Origin: Sphingomonadaceae bacterium
GTDB lineage: Bacteria; Pseudomonadota; Alphaproteobacteria; Sphingomonadales; Sphingomonadaceae
Direction of reading: 5' to 3'
Length of the DNA: 64,000 nucleotides
Assembly: GCA_002863155.1 (NCBI GenBank)
Contig: PKED01000092.1
Span: 1 to 64,000 of the forward strand
Shown: one piece after another, positions 54,900 through 63,856 of the stretch
How positions within the stretch are numbered: position 1 is the first letter of the stretch
How the letters are laid out: every line of letters starts with the position of its first letter
Made by a program: the position numbers and the translations under genes
Notes under the pieces: model-generated
Seen by the model: the letters and a program-made list of their open reading frames with translations, nothing else
Told to the model about the DNA's origin: nothing
Databases searched by the model: none

Positions 54900-55181
54900 C
54901 TAACGGTTGCGCCCTCGCTTGCGCCACGCGCTCGCCGCAGGAAAAGCGCTGAAGATTGCCACCGCAAACCCCGTCATCGCGGTGTGTGGGTCGTTCATCG
55001 CGGCGCCGATCACGCCGATCAGCGCGCTGTAGAGCGGGAGCAGATAGACGAGATAGGGGCCGATCCCGCCAAGCCGGCGGCGGGCGCCGTCTTCATCGAC
55101 GAAATACCAGCCGAAACCGATCAGCGGCACCGCGAACAGCAGCGCCAGCGCGATCCAGCCGATCTGGGCGGGGATGACCAT
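54900..55181 (-). CDS. Small membrane protein of unknown function
   Basis: A 93-residue protein on the strand opposite to the surrounding GTA-like genes. Hydrophobic helices are at about residues 5-26 (AQIGWIALALLFAVPLIGFG), 43-60 (YLVYLLPLYSALIGVIGAAM) and 66-84, separated by a charged loop (YFVDEDGARRRLGG); the end is basic (WRKRGRNR). No family recognised. It sits between a REP-like repeat and the spermidine-synthase-like gene, in a spot where intact GTA clusters go straight to the portal, so it may be an insertion. Confidence 0.6.
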   Translation of the reverse strand: MVIPAQIGWIALALLFAVPLIGFGWYFVDEDGARRRLGGIGPYLVYLLPLYSALIGVIGAAMNDPHTAMTGFAVAIFSAFPAASAWRKRGRNR

Positions 55182-55257
55182 GGCGGCATCCTATCGCGCG
55201 CGCGGCGGCACGGCTATAGCGCGGGCGCCCGGCATCGCGCCGCTGCATGGAGGCCCG

Positions 55258-55920
55258 ATGATCCCGCGCGAGACGATCGATACGGTGCAGGTGCCCGGCG
55301 GCGGCGAGATGCGGCTGGTGCGGCGCGGCACCGACTGGTTTATCATGCTGGGGCGCGAGGAATTGATGTCGAGCCGGATGAGCGGATCGGAGCAGGCGCT
55401 CGGCACGCTGGCATGCGACCGGGTGGGCGCCGATGCGCGGATGCTGATCGGCGGCTACGGGATGGGCTTTACGCTCCGCGCAGTGCTGGGGCGGCTGGGG
55501 CCGGGCGCACAAGTGACGGTCGCCGAACTGGTGCCCGCGGTGATCGCCTGGGCGAAGGGGCCGATGGCGGATTTCGCGGCCGGGTGCCTCGACGATCCCC
55601 GGGTGAGCGTGGTCGAGCGCGATGTCGGCGCGGTGATCGCCGATGGGGTGGGGCAATGGGACGCGATCCTGCTCGACGTCGACAATGGCCCCGACGGGCT
55701 GACGCGCAAGGGCAACGACCGGCTCTATTCGCCCGCCGGCCTCGCGGCAGCGCGCGCGGCGCTCCGCCCCGGCGGGGTGCTGGCGGTGTGGTCGGCAGCG
55801 GCGGATCCGGCGTTCGCCAAGGCGCTCGCGCGGGCGGGATTCGACGTCGACGAAGTGTTGGTGCGCGCAGGAGCGAGCGGCAAAGGCGCACGGCACGTGA
55901 TCTGGTTCGGGCGGCGTTAG
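55258..55920 (+). CDS. Spermidine-synthase-like methyltransferase-fold protein
   Basis: A 220-residue protein with the spermidine synthase/SAM-methyltransferase fold. It shows GRGEELM-like LGREELMSSRMSGSEQALGT (near 35), the nucleotide loop MLIGGYGMGFTLRAVLGRLG (near 62), VTVAELVPAVIAWAKGPMAD and WDAILLDVDNGPDGLTRKGN (near 138). The catalytic Asp pair of true spermidine synthases is not clearly kept. GGAGG precedes the ATG at 55258; an upstream in-frame ATG at 55174 overlaps the opposing gene. Aminopropyl transfer is not demonstrated by sequence. Confidence 0.75.
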   Translation: MIPRETIDTVQVPGGGEMRLVRRGTDWFIMLGREELMSSRMSGSEQALGTLACDRVGADARMLIGGYGMGFTLRAVLGRLGPGAQVTVAELVPAVIAWAKGPMADFAAGCLDDPRVSVVERDVGAVIADGVGQWDAILLDVDNGPDGLTRKGNDRLYSPAGLAAARAALRPGGVLAVWSAAADPAFAKALARAGFDVDEVLVRAGASGKGARHVIWFGRR

Positions 55921-55950
55921 CTGCCAGGCAATTCCTACCAGGAGTAAAAC

Positions 55951-56406
55951 ATGAAAATCTTCGGCTGGAAGGGGGCCGGGCGGGAGCGATTCCGTCCGGC
56001 TCTTTCGCGTTACGGGCTGTCCGCCGGCGCCTCGCTCGGCGAATGGCCCTCGACTTACGAAGCGCAGGTGCGCGAGGGGTATGCGCGCAATGCGATCGCC
56101 CAGCGCTGCGTGCGGCTGGTGGCGGAAGGCGTTGGCGGGGCGCCGCTCAGCGCTTCCGATCCGGCGCTCGCCGCGCTCGTCGGCGTGCGGTCCGGCGGGC
56201 AGGCGCTGATCGAGACGGTGGCGGCGCAGCTGCTGCTCCACGGCAATGCCTATGTCCAGATCGCGACCGACGGCGAGGGCCGCGCCGCCGAGCTGTTCGC
56301 GCTGCGGCCCGAACGGGTTGCCGAGGACGCGCTGAGCGTGACGCGCGCGACTTTCCTTGCCGGCGCCGCGCCGTCGGTCCCGCTCATTGAAGTGCGGGAA
56401 GACTGA
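55951..56406 (+). CDS. Fusion remnant: GTA portal N-terminus joined to DUF2460 C-terminus
   Basis: A 151-residue reading frame. Residues 1-126 or so match the start of GTA/HK97-type portal proteins (EAQVREGYARNAIAQRCVRL, then VAEGVGGAPLS, LLLHGNAYVQIATDGEGRAA and ELFALRPERV). Portals normally continue for some 250 more residues. The remaining 25 residues (EDALSVTRATFLAGAAPSVP then LIEVRED) match the usual end of the GTA tail protein DUF2460 (TIGR02217). The junction is near ALRPERV/AEDALSV. A deletion from portal to DUF2460 would remove protease, capsid, head-tail connector, tail tube and tape-measure genes in one step and keep the frame. Confidence 0.7.
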   Translation: MKIFGWKGAGRERFRPALSRYGLSAGASLGEWPSTYEAQVREGYARNAIAQRCVRLVAEGVGGAPLSASDPALAALVGVRSGGQALIETVAAQLLLHGNAYVQIATDGEGRAAELFALRPERVAEDALSVTRATFLAGAAPSVPLIEVRED

Positions 56407-57221
56407 TGTCGGCGTCCTTCCTTTCGGGCGAGCTCACCACCATCGCGCTGTGCTGGCGGATCGAGCGGCGCGACGGCGTGACGATCGGGCTGACCGATCA
56501 CGACCGCGACCTCGTGATCGACGGCCTGGTCCACCGCGCCGCGCCGGGGATGACGCCGTCGGCGATCAAGCGCAGCGACGGGCTGGAGGCCGATACGATG
56601 GACGTGACCGGCGCGTTGACGAGTGCGGCGATCGGCGCGCGCGATCTGCTCGCGGGGCGCTGGGACGGTGCGCGGGTGATGCTGTTCGCGGTCGACTGGA
56701 CCGGTGCTGCGGGCCGCGTCGATCTGGGCGAGGGGCTGATCGGCGCGGTCGAGACCGAAGGCGACGCCTTTGCCGCCGAACTGCGCGGGGCGAGCGCGCT
56801 GCTCGACGGGCCGGTGGTCGAGGAAACCTCCCCCGAGTGCCGCGCCGAGCTCGGCGACCGTCGCTGTCGTGTGGCGATGGCAGGGCGGCGGCGGTTCGTG
56901 CGGGTGGTCGCGGCCGATGGCGCGGTGCTGACACTCGATGCGGTCGAGCCCCTCGCCAATGCTTATGGCAATGGGCGGCTACGCTGGTTCGGCGGTGGCA
57001 ATGTCGGGCTGGAGGCGGCGATCGCATCGTCGGACAGCGCGATGGTGACGCTGCGCCGCGAGACGGTCTTCGCGGTGGCGCCCGGTGACCTGGTCGAGCT
57101 GACCGAGGGGTGCGACAAGAGCATCGCCACCTGCGCGGCCCGGTTCGGCAATGCCGCCAACTTCCGCGGCGAGCCGTTCCTGCCGGGGATCGACCTGCTG
57201 ACGCGCTATCCCGGCGCATGA
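56406..57221 (+). CDS. DUF2163 family GTA/phage tail protein (gp13-like)
   Basis: A 271-residue protein of the DUF2163/TIGR02218 family, a tail-tip component of Rhodobacter-type GTAs. The N-terminal part (ALCWRIERRDGVTIGLTDHD, then DLVIDGLVHRAAPGMTPSAI) and the Cys-rich C-terminal domain (EGCDKSIATCAARFGNAANF, then RGEPFLPGIDLLTRYPG) are characteristic; C residues in SPECRAELGDRRCRV complete an iron-sulfur-like set. It is complete. Start and upstream stop share a base (TGATG). Confidence 0.88.
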   Translation: MSASFLSGELTTIALCWRIERRDGVTIGLTDHDRDLVIDGLVHRAAPGMTPSAIKRSDGLEADTMDVTGALTSAAIGARDLLAGRWDGARVMLFAVDWTGAAGRVDLGEGLIGAVETEGDAFAAELRGASALLDGPVVEETSPECRAELGDRRCRVAMAGRRRFVRVVAADGAVLTLDAVEPLANAYGNGRLRWFGGGNVGLEAAIASSDSAMVTLRRETVFAVAPGDLVELTEGCDKSIATCAARFGNAANFRGEPFLPGIDLLTRYPGA

Positions 57222-57616
57222 CGCCCCGGTGCATGAGTAACGTGGTGACGGCCGCGCGCGCGGCGATCGGCGCGCGATTCCGGCTGCACGGGCGCGATCC
57301 GGCGAGCGGGTTGGATTGCGTCGGGCTGGTGGCGTTTGCCTATGGCCATCGCGCGGTACCGAGCGGCTATGCGCTGCGCGGCGGCGACCCGGCGGCAGTG
57401 GCGGCGCAGATTGCCGCTTGCGGGCTGATGCCGGTCGAGGACGCAGCGGCGGGCGACCTGCTGCTCTGTGCAAGCGGCCCGGGCCAGCTTCATTTCGCGA
57501 TCGATAGCGGCGGCGGGGTGATCCACGCCGATGCGATGCTGCGCCGTGTCGTCGAGCGGCCCGGCGCGGTGCCCTGGCCGGTGCTCGGCCGGTGGCGCCT
57601 TTCGGGAGAGGGTTGA
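57218..57616 (+). CDS. NlpC/P60 family cell-wall peptidase (GTA gp14-like)
   Basis: A 132-residue NlpC/P60 peptidase, the GTA tail-associated enzyme thought to open the recipient cell wall. The catalytic Cys34 lies in DPASGLDCVGLVAFAYG and His92 in GPGQLHFAIDSGGGVIHADA. It overlaps the DUF2163 stop by four bases and shares TGATG with the next start. Start may be the second ATG (57233). Intact by sequence. Confidence 0.88.
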   Translation: MTPRCMSNVVTAARAAIGARFRLHGRDPASGLDCVGLVAFAYGHRAVPSGYALRGGDPAAVAAQIAACGLMPVEDAAAGDLLLCASGPGQLHFAIDSGGGVIHADAMLRRVVERPGAVPWPVLGRWRLSGEG

Positions 57617-59739
57617 TGGCGACACTGGTGCTCACGGTGATCGGCACGGCGGTCGGCGGCCGGATCGGCGGCGCGGTCGGCGCTATCGCCGGTCAGGCGA
57701 TCGATGCCGAGCTGTTCAAGGGCAGGCCGCGCGAGGGGCCGCGCCTGACCGACCTGTCGATCCAGACCTCATCCTATGGCAGCGCCATCCCGCGCGTCTT
57801 CGGCGTCATGCGGGTCGCGGGATCGGTGATCTGGTCAACCGACCTGATCGAGACGCGGACCCGCACCGGCGGCGGCAAGGGCCAACCCGGCACCAACAAT
57901 TACAGCTATGCGGCATCCTTTGCCGTGCTGCTGTCGGCGCGGCCGATCAGCCGGATCGGGCGGATCTGGGCGGACGGCAATCTGCTGCGCGGTGCCGATG
58001 GCGATTTCAAGGTCGCGACCGGCTTTCGCCTCCATCGCGGCGGAGAGGACCAGCCGGTCGATCCGCTGATCGCCGCTGCCGAGGGCGCGCTCGCTCCTGC
58101 GCATCGCGGCCACGCTTATGCGGTGTTCGAAAATCTCCAGCTCGCCGATTATGGCAATCGGATCCCGTCGATGACGTTCGAAGTGTTCGCCGATGAAGCA
58201 CCGGTCGCGATCGGCGCGATTGCGGAGGCGATCGGCGGGGGGCTGGTCGCGGATGGCGGACTGAGCCGGACGCTGCCCGGGTTTTCGGCCTATGGCGACA
58301 GCGCGCGCCGCGTGCTCGAAGCACTGGCCCAGATCGGCGGCGGGTGGTTCGCGCCGACCGGTGGCGGGCTCGTCCTGCGCGGCGATGCGGTGCCGGAGCG
58401 CGCGCTTGCCGACCAGGGCGTCGGTGCGCGGACGCCTGGTCGACGGCGTGCCTACCGGCTCGCGGCGATCGAAACCGTGCCGCAGGTCGTGACGGTCGCG
58501 CATTATGATCCGGGACGCGATTACCAGATCGGCCTGCAGCGGGCGCGGCGTCCGGGCGCCGGCTATCGCGAGCGCCGCCTCGATCTGGCCGCAGCGATCG
58601 ACGCCGGCGGCGCCAAGGCGATGGCGGAGGCGGCGCTCTCCCGCGACGAGGCCGGACGCGAGACGCGGCAATTGGCGCTGGGGTGGGACGCGCTCGATCT
58701 TTCGCCCGGCGCGGTGGTGTCGATCGCGCAGGAGAGTGGGCGGTGGCGCGTGACCGGCTGGTCGCTCGAAGCCATGGTGCTGACGCTCGACCTCGTCCGG
58801 CTGAGCGACACGGGCGCGACGACCCTCGTGGCGAGTTCGGGCCGTGTGCTCGCCAGCCCCGACACGGTCGCGGGTGAAACCATCCTCCATGCCTTTGAGT
58901 TGCCGTCGCTCGACGACGGATTGCTGGCCGCGCCGCGTCTGCTGGTCGCGGCGGCCGGAACGGCGCCGGGATGGCGGCGGGCGGTGTTGCTTTATAGTAT
59001 CGACGGTGGCGCGCGCTGGACGACGGCCGGGGCGACGGCGCTGCCCGCGACGATCGGTGCGGTCGCGGTGCCACCGCGGCGCTGCGGGAGTGCGCTGCGC
59101 GACCTGGCGGGTTTCGTCGATGTGGACCTGGCGCATGCGGCGATGATGCTTGCCGACGCCGACGATGCCGCACTCGATTCTGGCGGTAACCTCGCGCTGG
59201 TCGGCGATGAATTGCTCCAGTTCGGGAAGGCCGATCCGCTCGGCGGGCGTCGTTGGCGGCTGTCGCGGCTGCTCCGCGGCCGCCGCGGGACGGAAAACGC
59301 TGCGGGCGGGCAGCTGGTCGGCGATCGTTTCGTTCTGATCGAGCGAGAGACGCTGGTCGCGATCGACCTGCCCCTGGCGGTGCTCGGCGGCGTCGCTTGC
59401 GTGATCGCGTCGGGCGTCGGCGACGCCGATGGCGGGGTCCGCATCAATGCGGCGGTGACCGGCGCCTCGGTGTTGCCGCCCGCGCCCGTGCGGCTGCGGA
59501 TCGACCAGGCCGAAGGGCGGCTGGCATGGACGCGCCGCAGTCGCGCGGGCTGGAGCTGGACCGATGGCCGCGATGCGCCGCTGGGCGAGGAAAGCGAGCG
59601 CTACCGGGTCGCGTTCGCCGATGGCACCAGCATCGAAACCATCGATGCCGAGCTGCCGCTTGCCGGTTTGCCTTCCGGGCCGGTCAGCGTTCGCCAGCGC
59701 GGCACCAACGGATTGTCGATGCCGGCCCGGCTCGACTGA
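57616..59739 (+). CDS. Shortened GTA host-specificity/tail protein (gp15-like)
   Basis: A 707-residue tail-tip protein. The N-terminus MATLVLTVIGTAVGGRIGGA and LSIQTSSYGSAIPRVFGVMR are typical of GTA gp15 and of phage tail proteins with the PF13550-type domain. Rhodobacter GTA gp15 is about 1,300 residues and contains a TIM-barrel glycosidase-like domain; that part is absent, and the protein passes directly from the N-terminal platform (to about 210) to the fibronectin-like and tail modules (LPGFSAYGDSARRVLEALAQ onward). Either a naturally short sphingomonad form or another internal deletion. Confidence 0.82.
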   Translation: MATLVLTVIGTAVGGRIGGAVGAIAGQAIDAELFKGRPREGPRLTDLSIQTSSYGSAIPRVFGVMRVAGSVIWSTDLIETRTRTGGGKGQPGTNNYSYAASFAVLLSARPISRIGRIWADGNLLRGADGDFKVATGFRLHRGGEDQPVDPLIAAAEGALAPAHRGHAYAVFENLQLADYGNRIPSMTFEVFADEAPVAIGAIAEAIGGGLVADGGLSRTLPGFSAYGDSARRVLEALAQIGGGWFAPTGGGLVLRGDAVPERALADQGVGARTPGRRRAYRLAAIETVPQVVTVAHYDPGRDYQIGLQRARRPGAGYRERRLDLAAAIDAGGAKAMAEAALSRDEAGRETRQLALGWDALDLSPGAVVSIAQESGRWRVTGWSLEAMVLTLDLVRLSDTGATTLVASSGRVLASPDTVAGETILHAFELPSLDDGLLAAPRLLVAAAGTAPGWRRAVLLYSIDGGARWTTAGATALPATIGAVAVPPRRCGSALRDLAGFVDVDLAHAAMMLADADDAALDSGGNLALVGDELLQFGKADPLGGRRWRLSRLLRGRRGTENAAGGQLVGDRFVLIERETLVAIDLPLAVLGGVACVIASGVGDADGGVRINAAVTGASVLPPAPVRLRIDQAEGRLAWTRRSRAGWSWTDGRDAPLGEESERYRVAFADGTSIETIDAELPLAGLPSGPVSVRQRGTNGLSMPARLD

Positions 59740-59760
59740 GCTTTTGAAAGGAACACGCGC

Positions 59761-60264
59761 ATGAGCCACGAATCGACGCCTCGCCTCGCGCTCCCGCTGC
59801 TGCAACCGGGGCAAGCGCAAAAGGAGCTCGATCACAATGAAGCACTCGCACTGCTGGATATCGCGACAATGCCGGTCGTCGAATCGGTGGGGCTCGACAT
59901 CCCGCCTTCTGATCCGGCTCCCGGGCAGTGCTGGGCGACGGGGGCCACGCCGACCGGCGCCTGGGCCGGACACGCTTACTCGCTGGCGGGTTGGACCGAT
60001 GGCGGCTGGCGCTTCGTTTTGGCCTGCGAGGGCACGGCGGCGTGGAGCCGGGCAGACGGCGTTTCCGTGGCGTTTCGCGCGGGCGATTGGCTTGTCGGCG
60101 TCCTTGACGGTCGCTCGGTCGTGATCGACGGAGAAGCGGTGGTCGGACCGCGTCGTCCGCCGATCAATGGACCGGCGGGCGGGGCGACAATCGATGCCGA
60201 ATGCCGCGCGGCGGTTGCCGCGATTCTCGATGCACTGCAGCATCACGGGCTGATCGCGATCTGA
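59761..60264 (+). CDS. DUF2793 family protein, end of GTA-like cluster
   Basis: A 167-residue protein of the DUF2793 family, which closes many alphaproteobacterial GTA clusters and phage tail modules. The N-terminal PRLALPLLQPGQAQKELDHN and EALALLDI block is the family signature; WTDGGWRFVLACEGTAAWSR follows near 80. The C-terminal third ends in helix AAVAAILDALQHHGLIAI. A role as surface-binding fibre is proposed for relatives. AAAGGAAC precedes the ATG. Confidence 0.85.
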   Translation: MSHESTPRLALPLLQPGQAQKELDHNEALALLDIATMPVVESVGLDIPPSDPAPGQCWATGATPTGAWAGHAYSLAGWTDGGWRFVLACEGTAAWSRADGVSVAFRAGDWLVGVLDGRSVVIDGEAVVGPRRPPINGPAGGATIDAECRAAVAAILDALQHHGLIAI

Positions 60265-60382
60265 AACAACCCACAATATGTGGCCTTTGCGCAACAGTTC
60301 CCGCTATTTGCGCGCTTGCGTGGAAACTAAGCTTTGGCTAGGGAGTTGGGGCTGTCCGTAGTGACACTCAAGAAAGGGGATT

Positions 60383-61525
60383 ATGATGCGGAAGCTAGCC
60401 GTTTCACTGGCACTTGCCTCCACGATCATCGCCACACCCGCCCTCGCCCGCGACAAGTCGTGGTATGTCGGCGTCGATGGCGGTGCGACGATCGTTGAAA
60501 AGATCGATTACGATATCGGGACCGTCCGTGGTGCCGCGACCGCGACTCATGACTATGGTTATGATGTGTCGGGCAATATCGGTTACGATTTCGGTCCGGT
60601 CCGGGTCGAGGCCGAAGTCGGCTACAAGCGCGCGACTGTGCGCGATTACCGGTCGAGTCTTTCGACGCCGATTTTCCTGGCCAATGGGACGCTCGTCAAC
60701 GCGGCGCCTGCCCAATACACGGGCGTTGGCGGCAGCACCTCGGCTCTGAGCTTCATGGTCAACGGCCTGCTGGATTTCGGCGATGACGACGACATTCAGG
60801 GCTTTGTCGGCGGCGGTGTCGGTATCGCGCGGGTCAAGGCTTCGCGCTACGCCCTGAACCAGAACGGCGCTTTCCTCGACGATTCGGATACGCGCTTTGC
60901 CTATCAGGGCATCGCCGGCGTTCGTGCGCCGCTTGGCAAGCATGTCGACGTATCGGTCAAGTACCGCTTCTTCACGGCCCCAGGCGCTCGCTTCGTCGAC
61001 GTCACTGGCCGTAATTACAGCGGGACGTTCCGGTCGCACAGCCTGCTCGGCGGCCTGACCTACAATTTCGGCGAACCGGCCGCACCGCCGCCGCCTCCCC
61101 CGCCGCCGCCGCCGGAGCCGGCTCCGCCGCCTCCCCCGCCGCCGCCTCCTCCGCCGCCTGCAGCGGTTTGCTCGCCGGGTCCGTTCATCGTGTTCTTCGA
61201 CTTCGACAAGTCGGACATCACGCCGGAAGCTGCGTCGATCCTCGACAACGCCGTGGCAGCGTACCAGAATTGCGGCAACGCGCAGGTGATGCTTGCGGGC
61301 TTCACCGATCGCTCGGGTTCGCCCAAGTACAATATCGGCCTGTCGCAGCGCCGTGCCGATGCCGTGAAGGCCTATCTCGGGTCGCATTCGATCCCCGAGG
61401 GCGTCATCACGACCCAGGCGTTTGGCGAAGACCCGACCAAGCTGCGCGTGCAGACCGCAGACGGTGTGCGCGAAGTGCAGAACCGTCGCGTCGAAGTGAC
61501 CTACGGGCCGGGCTCGGGCAACTAA
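60383..61525 (+). CDS. OmpA family outer-membrane protein with poly-proline linker
   Basis: A 380-residue envelope protein. Signal peptide MMRKLAVSLALASTIIATPA (cleaved before RDKSWY). An eight-strand OmpA-like beta-barrel covers about residues 25-233. A linker of some 30 residues is nearly all proline (about 234-262). The C-terminal OmpA/MotB peptidoglycan-binding domain (265-376) has FFDFDKSDITPEAASILDNA, GFTDRSGSPKYNIGLSQRRA and QNRRVEVTYG. It anchors the outer membrane to peptidoglycan. A clear rho-independent terminator follows. A second ATG at 60386 is an equally likely start. Confidence 0.93.
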   Translation: MMRKLAVSLALASTIIATPALARDKSWYVGVDGGATIVEKIDYDIGTVRGAATATHDYGYDVSGNIGYDFGPVRVEAEVGYKRATVRDYRSSLSTPIFLANGTLVNAAPAQYTGVGGSTSALSFMVNGLLDFGDDDDIQGFVGGGVGIARVKASRYALNQNGAFLDDSDTRFAYQGIAGVRAPLGKHVDVSVKYRFFTAPGARFVDVTGRNYSGTFRSHSLLGGLTYNFGEPAAPPPPPPPPPPEPAPPPPPPPPPPPPAAVCSPGPFIVFFDFDKSDITPEAASILDNAVAAYQNCGNAQVMLAGFTDRSGSPKYNIGLSQRRADAVKAYLGSHSIPEGVITTQAFGEDPTKLRVQTADGVREVQNRRVEVTYGPGSGN

Positions 61526-61548
61526 GCCTGATACCGGGTACGAAATCG

Positions 61549-61580
61549 GGGAGGTCGACCTTGGTCGGCCTCCCTTTTTT
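61549..61580 (+). terminator. Rho-independent terminator of the OmpA-family gene
   Basis: GGGAGGTCGACC (61549-61560) pairs with GGTCGGCCTCCC (61563-61574), 12 pairs with one wobble, followed by six T (61575-61580). It lies 24 bases after the stop codon. Confidence 0.92.
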
Positions 61581-61636
61581 CATGTGCGGGCTTTCGGAAT
61601 TCAAACCCGCCGAATAAGCGCTTCGGCGGGGGGCGA

Positions 61637-62377
61637 TTATGCTTCGCGTGCAGCCTCGGCGAGCCACGCGGGGATCATCGCATCGCCTAGCGATTCGACC
61701 CGGCGAAGCTCCACCATCAGGCCGATCTCGGGATAGCGCGCCCGCGTCCGTTCGCCGATATCGCCGATTGGTGCTACGACCAGGCGACGGTTGATCTTGG
61801 CGCGGTGGTGCATGCGGGCGGTGTTTTCCTGGCCGATGTAACAGCCTTTGGTAAAGCTGACCCCGCCGAGCTCGCGGGCATTGCATTCGAGCCAGAGCGT
61901 CTCGCCGTCACCGAGTTCGCCAACCCCCTCGGTGACGCCGAGCGCGAGCCGGTGGCAGAGCCAGCCTGCAACCGGCGCCGAGGGTGGGCCCAACCAGCGC
62001 CGTCCCAGCGCATCGAGCCGCGGATCGGCCACGCCATCTGTGCCCGAAGCCGTCCAATGGGCCTTGAGCGGTGACGGCTCGATCGCGATGCGCCGCCGCA
62101 GCCGATAGATGCCCAGGCGCCGCGCCAGCGCTTCGGCGCGGCTCGCCTCGCAATCAACCAGAACGGCGTCGCCGTCATCCGGGCCGCCGTCCCAGAGGAT
62201 GAAATCGAACAGCGCCTTGCCTTGCGGTGTCAGCAGGCCGCCCCATTGCGGGCGATCGGGCGCAAGCTGCGCTACATCCTGCGTCACCAGCCCCTGCAGA
62301 AAATCGCGGACATCGTCCCCGCTGATCCGCAGCACGGCGCGGTCGGCGAGCATCGTCGGGGGGGTGGCATCGGTCAT
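61637..62377 (-). CDS. ygfZ: Folate-binding YgfZ/GcvT-like protein
   Basis: A 246-residue protein of the YgfZ family that helps assemble or repair iron-sulfur enzymes and uses tetrahydrofolate. The signature K-G-C-Y-x-G-Q-E is present as [15 protein letters not shown] near residue 180, with the Cys essential in E. coli. N-terminal [20 protein letters not shown] and [15 protein letters not shown] are GcvT-like. Divergent from pyrC. Confidence 0.93.
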   Translation of the reverse strand: MTDATPPTMLADRAVLRISGDDVRDFLQGLVTQDVAQLAPDRPQWGGLLTPQGKALFDFILWDGGPDDGDAVLVDCEASRAEALARRLGIYRLRRRIAIEPSPLKAHWTASGTDGVADPRLDALGRRWLGPPSAPVAGWLCHRLALGVTEGVGELGDGETLWLECNARELGGVSFTKGCYIGQENTARMHHRAKINRRLVVAPIGDIGERTRARYPEIGLMVELRRVESLGDAMIPAWLAEAAREA

Positions 62378-62400
62378 GTCCTGTAGCTAGGACGGCGACC

Positions 62401-63450
62401 ATGGAATCCCAAGCCCCCATGCGCCTCACCATCCGCCGACCGGATGATTGGCATGTCCATCTTCGCGACGGCGCGATGTTGTCGGCGGTGGTCGGCTACA
62501 CCGCGCGCCAATTCGCCCGCGCGATCGTGATGCCCAATCTCTCCCCTCCGGTCACGACGGCGGAAGCCGCCGCCGCCTATCGCGCGAGGATCGTCGCTGC
62601 CCTTCCAGCTGGCACCGATTTCACGCCGCTGATGACCTGCTACCTCACCGACGCCAGCGATCCGGCGGCGATCGCGCGCGGCCATGCGGACGGCGTCTTC
62701 ACCGCGTGCAAGCTTTACCCCGCGCATGCGACGACCGGCAGCGCGCACGGCGTCACCGATATCACCGCGCTCTTCCCGGTCTTCGCGACGATGGAGCGCA
62801 TCGGGATGCCGCTGCTCGTCCATGGCGAAGTGACCGATCACGCCGTCGACATCTTCGACCGCGAAGCCGTCTTCATCGACCGATGCCTGCGCGGCCTGGT
62901 TCGCGATTTTCCGGGGCTCCGGATCGTGTTCGAGCACGTCACGACGGCGGACGCGGTCGATTTCGTGCGCACGAGCGGGCCCAACATCGCCGCGACGATC
63001 ACGCCGCAGCACCTCCACATCAACCGCAACGCGATGTTCGACGGCGGCATCCGGCCGCATGCCTATTGCCTGCCGGTCGCCAAGCGCGAAATCCATCGCC
63101 AGGCGCTGCGCGATGCCGCGACATCGGGCGACGCCAAATTCTTTCTGGGCACCGACAGCGCGCCGCACGACGTCGCCGCCAAGGAGGCCGCCTGCGGGTG
63201 CGCGGGCATCTTCAACGCGCCGTTCGCGATCGAGAGCTATGCGGCCGTTTTCGAGGCCGAAGATGCGCTCGACCGGCTGGAGGCCTTTGCGTCGGAAAAT
63301 GGACCGCGCTTCTATGGGTTGCCGCTCAACGAAGGGCGGGTCACGCTCGAACGTGCGCCGGTCATCGTTCCCGACCGGGTGGCGGCTGCCAAAGGCGCGA
63401 TCATTCCGTTTCACGCCGGCGAGACACTGGGCTGGCGGCTGGCGGATTAG
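62401..63450 (+). CDS. pyrC: Dihydroorotase (class II)
   Basis: A 349-residue zinc amidohydrolase closing the dihydroorotate ring in pyrimidine synthesis. Metal ligands H18 and H20 are in [14 protein letters not shown], the carboxylated K104 in [13 protein letters not shown], further ligands in PLLVHGEV and RIVFEHVTT, and the final Asp in [11 protein letters not shown]. Length and motifs fit the E. coli-like class. Two ATGs (62401, 62419) are possible; the first has AGGACGG upstream. Its end overlaps the convergent DoxX-like gene by 50 bases. Confidence 0.95.
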   Translation: MESQAPMRLTIRRPDDWHVHLRDGAMLSAVVGYTARQFARAIVMPNLSPPVTTAEAAAAYRARIVAALPAGTDFTPLMTCYLTDASDPAAIARGHADGVFTACKLYPAHATTGSAHGVTDITALFPVFATMERIGMPLLVHGEVTDHAVDIFDREAVFIDRCLRGLVRDFPGLRIVFEHVTTADAVDFVRTSGPNIAATITPQHLHINRNAMFDGGIRPHAYCLPVAKREIHRQALRDAATSGDAKFFLGTDSAPHDVAAKEAACGCAGIFNAPFAIESYAAVFEAEDALDRLEAFASENGPRFYGLPLNEGRVTLERAPVIVPDRVAAAKGAIIPFHAGETLGWRLAD

Positions 63451-63856
63451 GTTTTGCGCTCCCAGGGCGCCGAAACGGCCAGTCGGTGACGCCACCGGCC
63501 CATAACGCCCACCAGATGATCAGCGGCTGCGCCATCAGCCGGGGGATGTGGTACCACGGCCCCAGCACGACGCCGCCAATCGGCACTGCATTGACCGCGT
63601 GGTTGATGTTCGCGGGGAAAACGCAGAGCGCATAAAGCGCCAGCATCACGCCCGCCCACCAGCGCAATCGCGGCACCAGCAATGCGATCGAACCGGCGAT
63701 CTCGCAAAGCCCGGTCGCCATGACGACGGCGTATGGCGCCGGCACCCAAGGGGGCGTGATGGCGACGAACCCGCCCGGCGCGCGGAGGTGCAGGATGCCC
63801 GCGCCCAGATAGGCGAGCGCGAGCAGCAGGCGGAGCGCCGCGCGGGCGGCGGTCAA
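63401..63856 (-). CDS. DoxX-like small membrane protein
   Basis: A 151-residue protein with four hydrophobic helices, in the DoxX/YkgB-like pattern: [58 protein letters not shown] and [16 protein letters not shown]. The tail is Pro/Arg-rich and lies in the overlap with pyrC. The proposed start is a TTG overlapping the stop of the upstream DUF1134 gene (TTGA), without a visible ribosome site, so coupling is expected. Function unknown. Confidence 0.75.
   Translation of the reverse strand: MTAARAALRLLLALAYLGAGILHLRAPGGFVAITPPWVPAPYAVVMATGLCEIAGSIALLVPRLRWWAGVMLALYALCVFPANINHAVNAVPIGGVVLGPWYHIPRLMAQPLIIWWALWAGGVTDWPFRRPGSAKPNPPAASPVSRRRETE

Noticed and set aside
53061-60264. An active prophage
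   Set aside because: No integrase, repressor, capsid, tail tube or tape measure genes and no attachment repeats; gene order matches the GTA type with an internal deletion.
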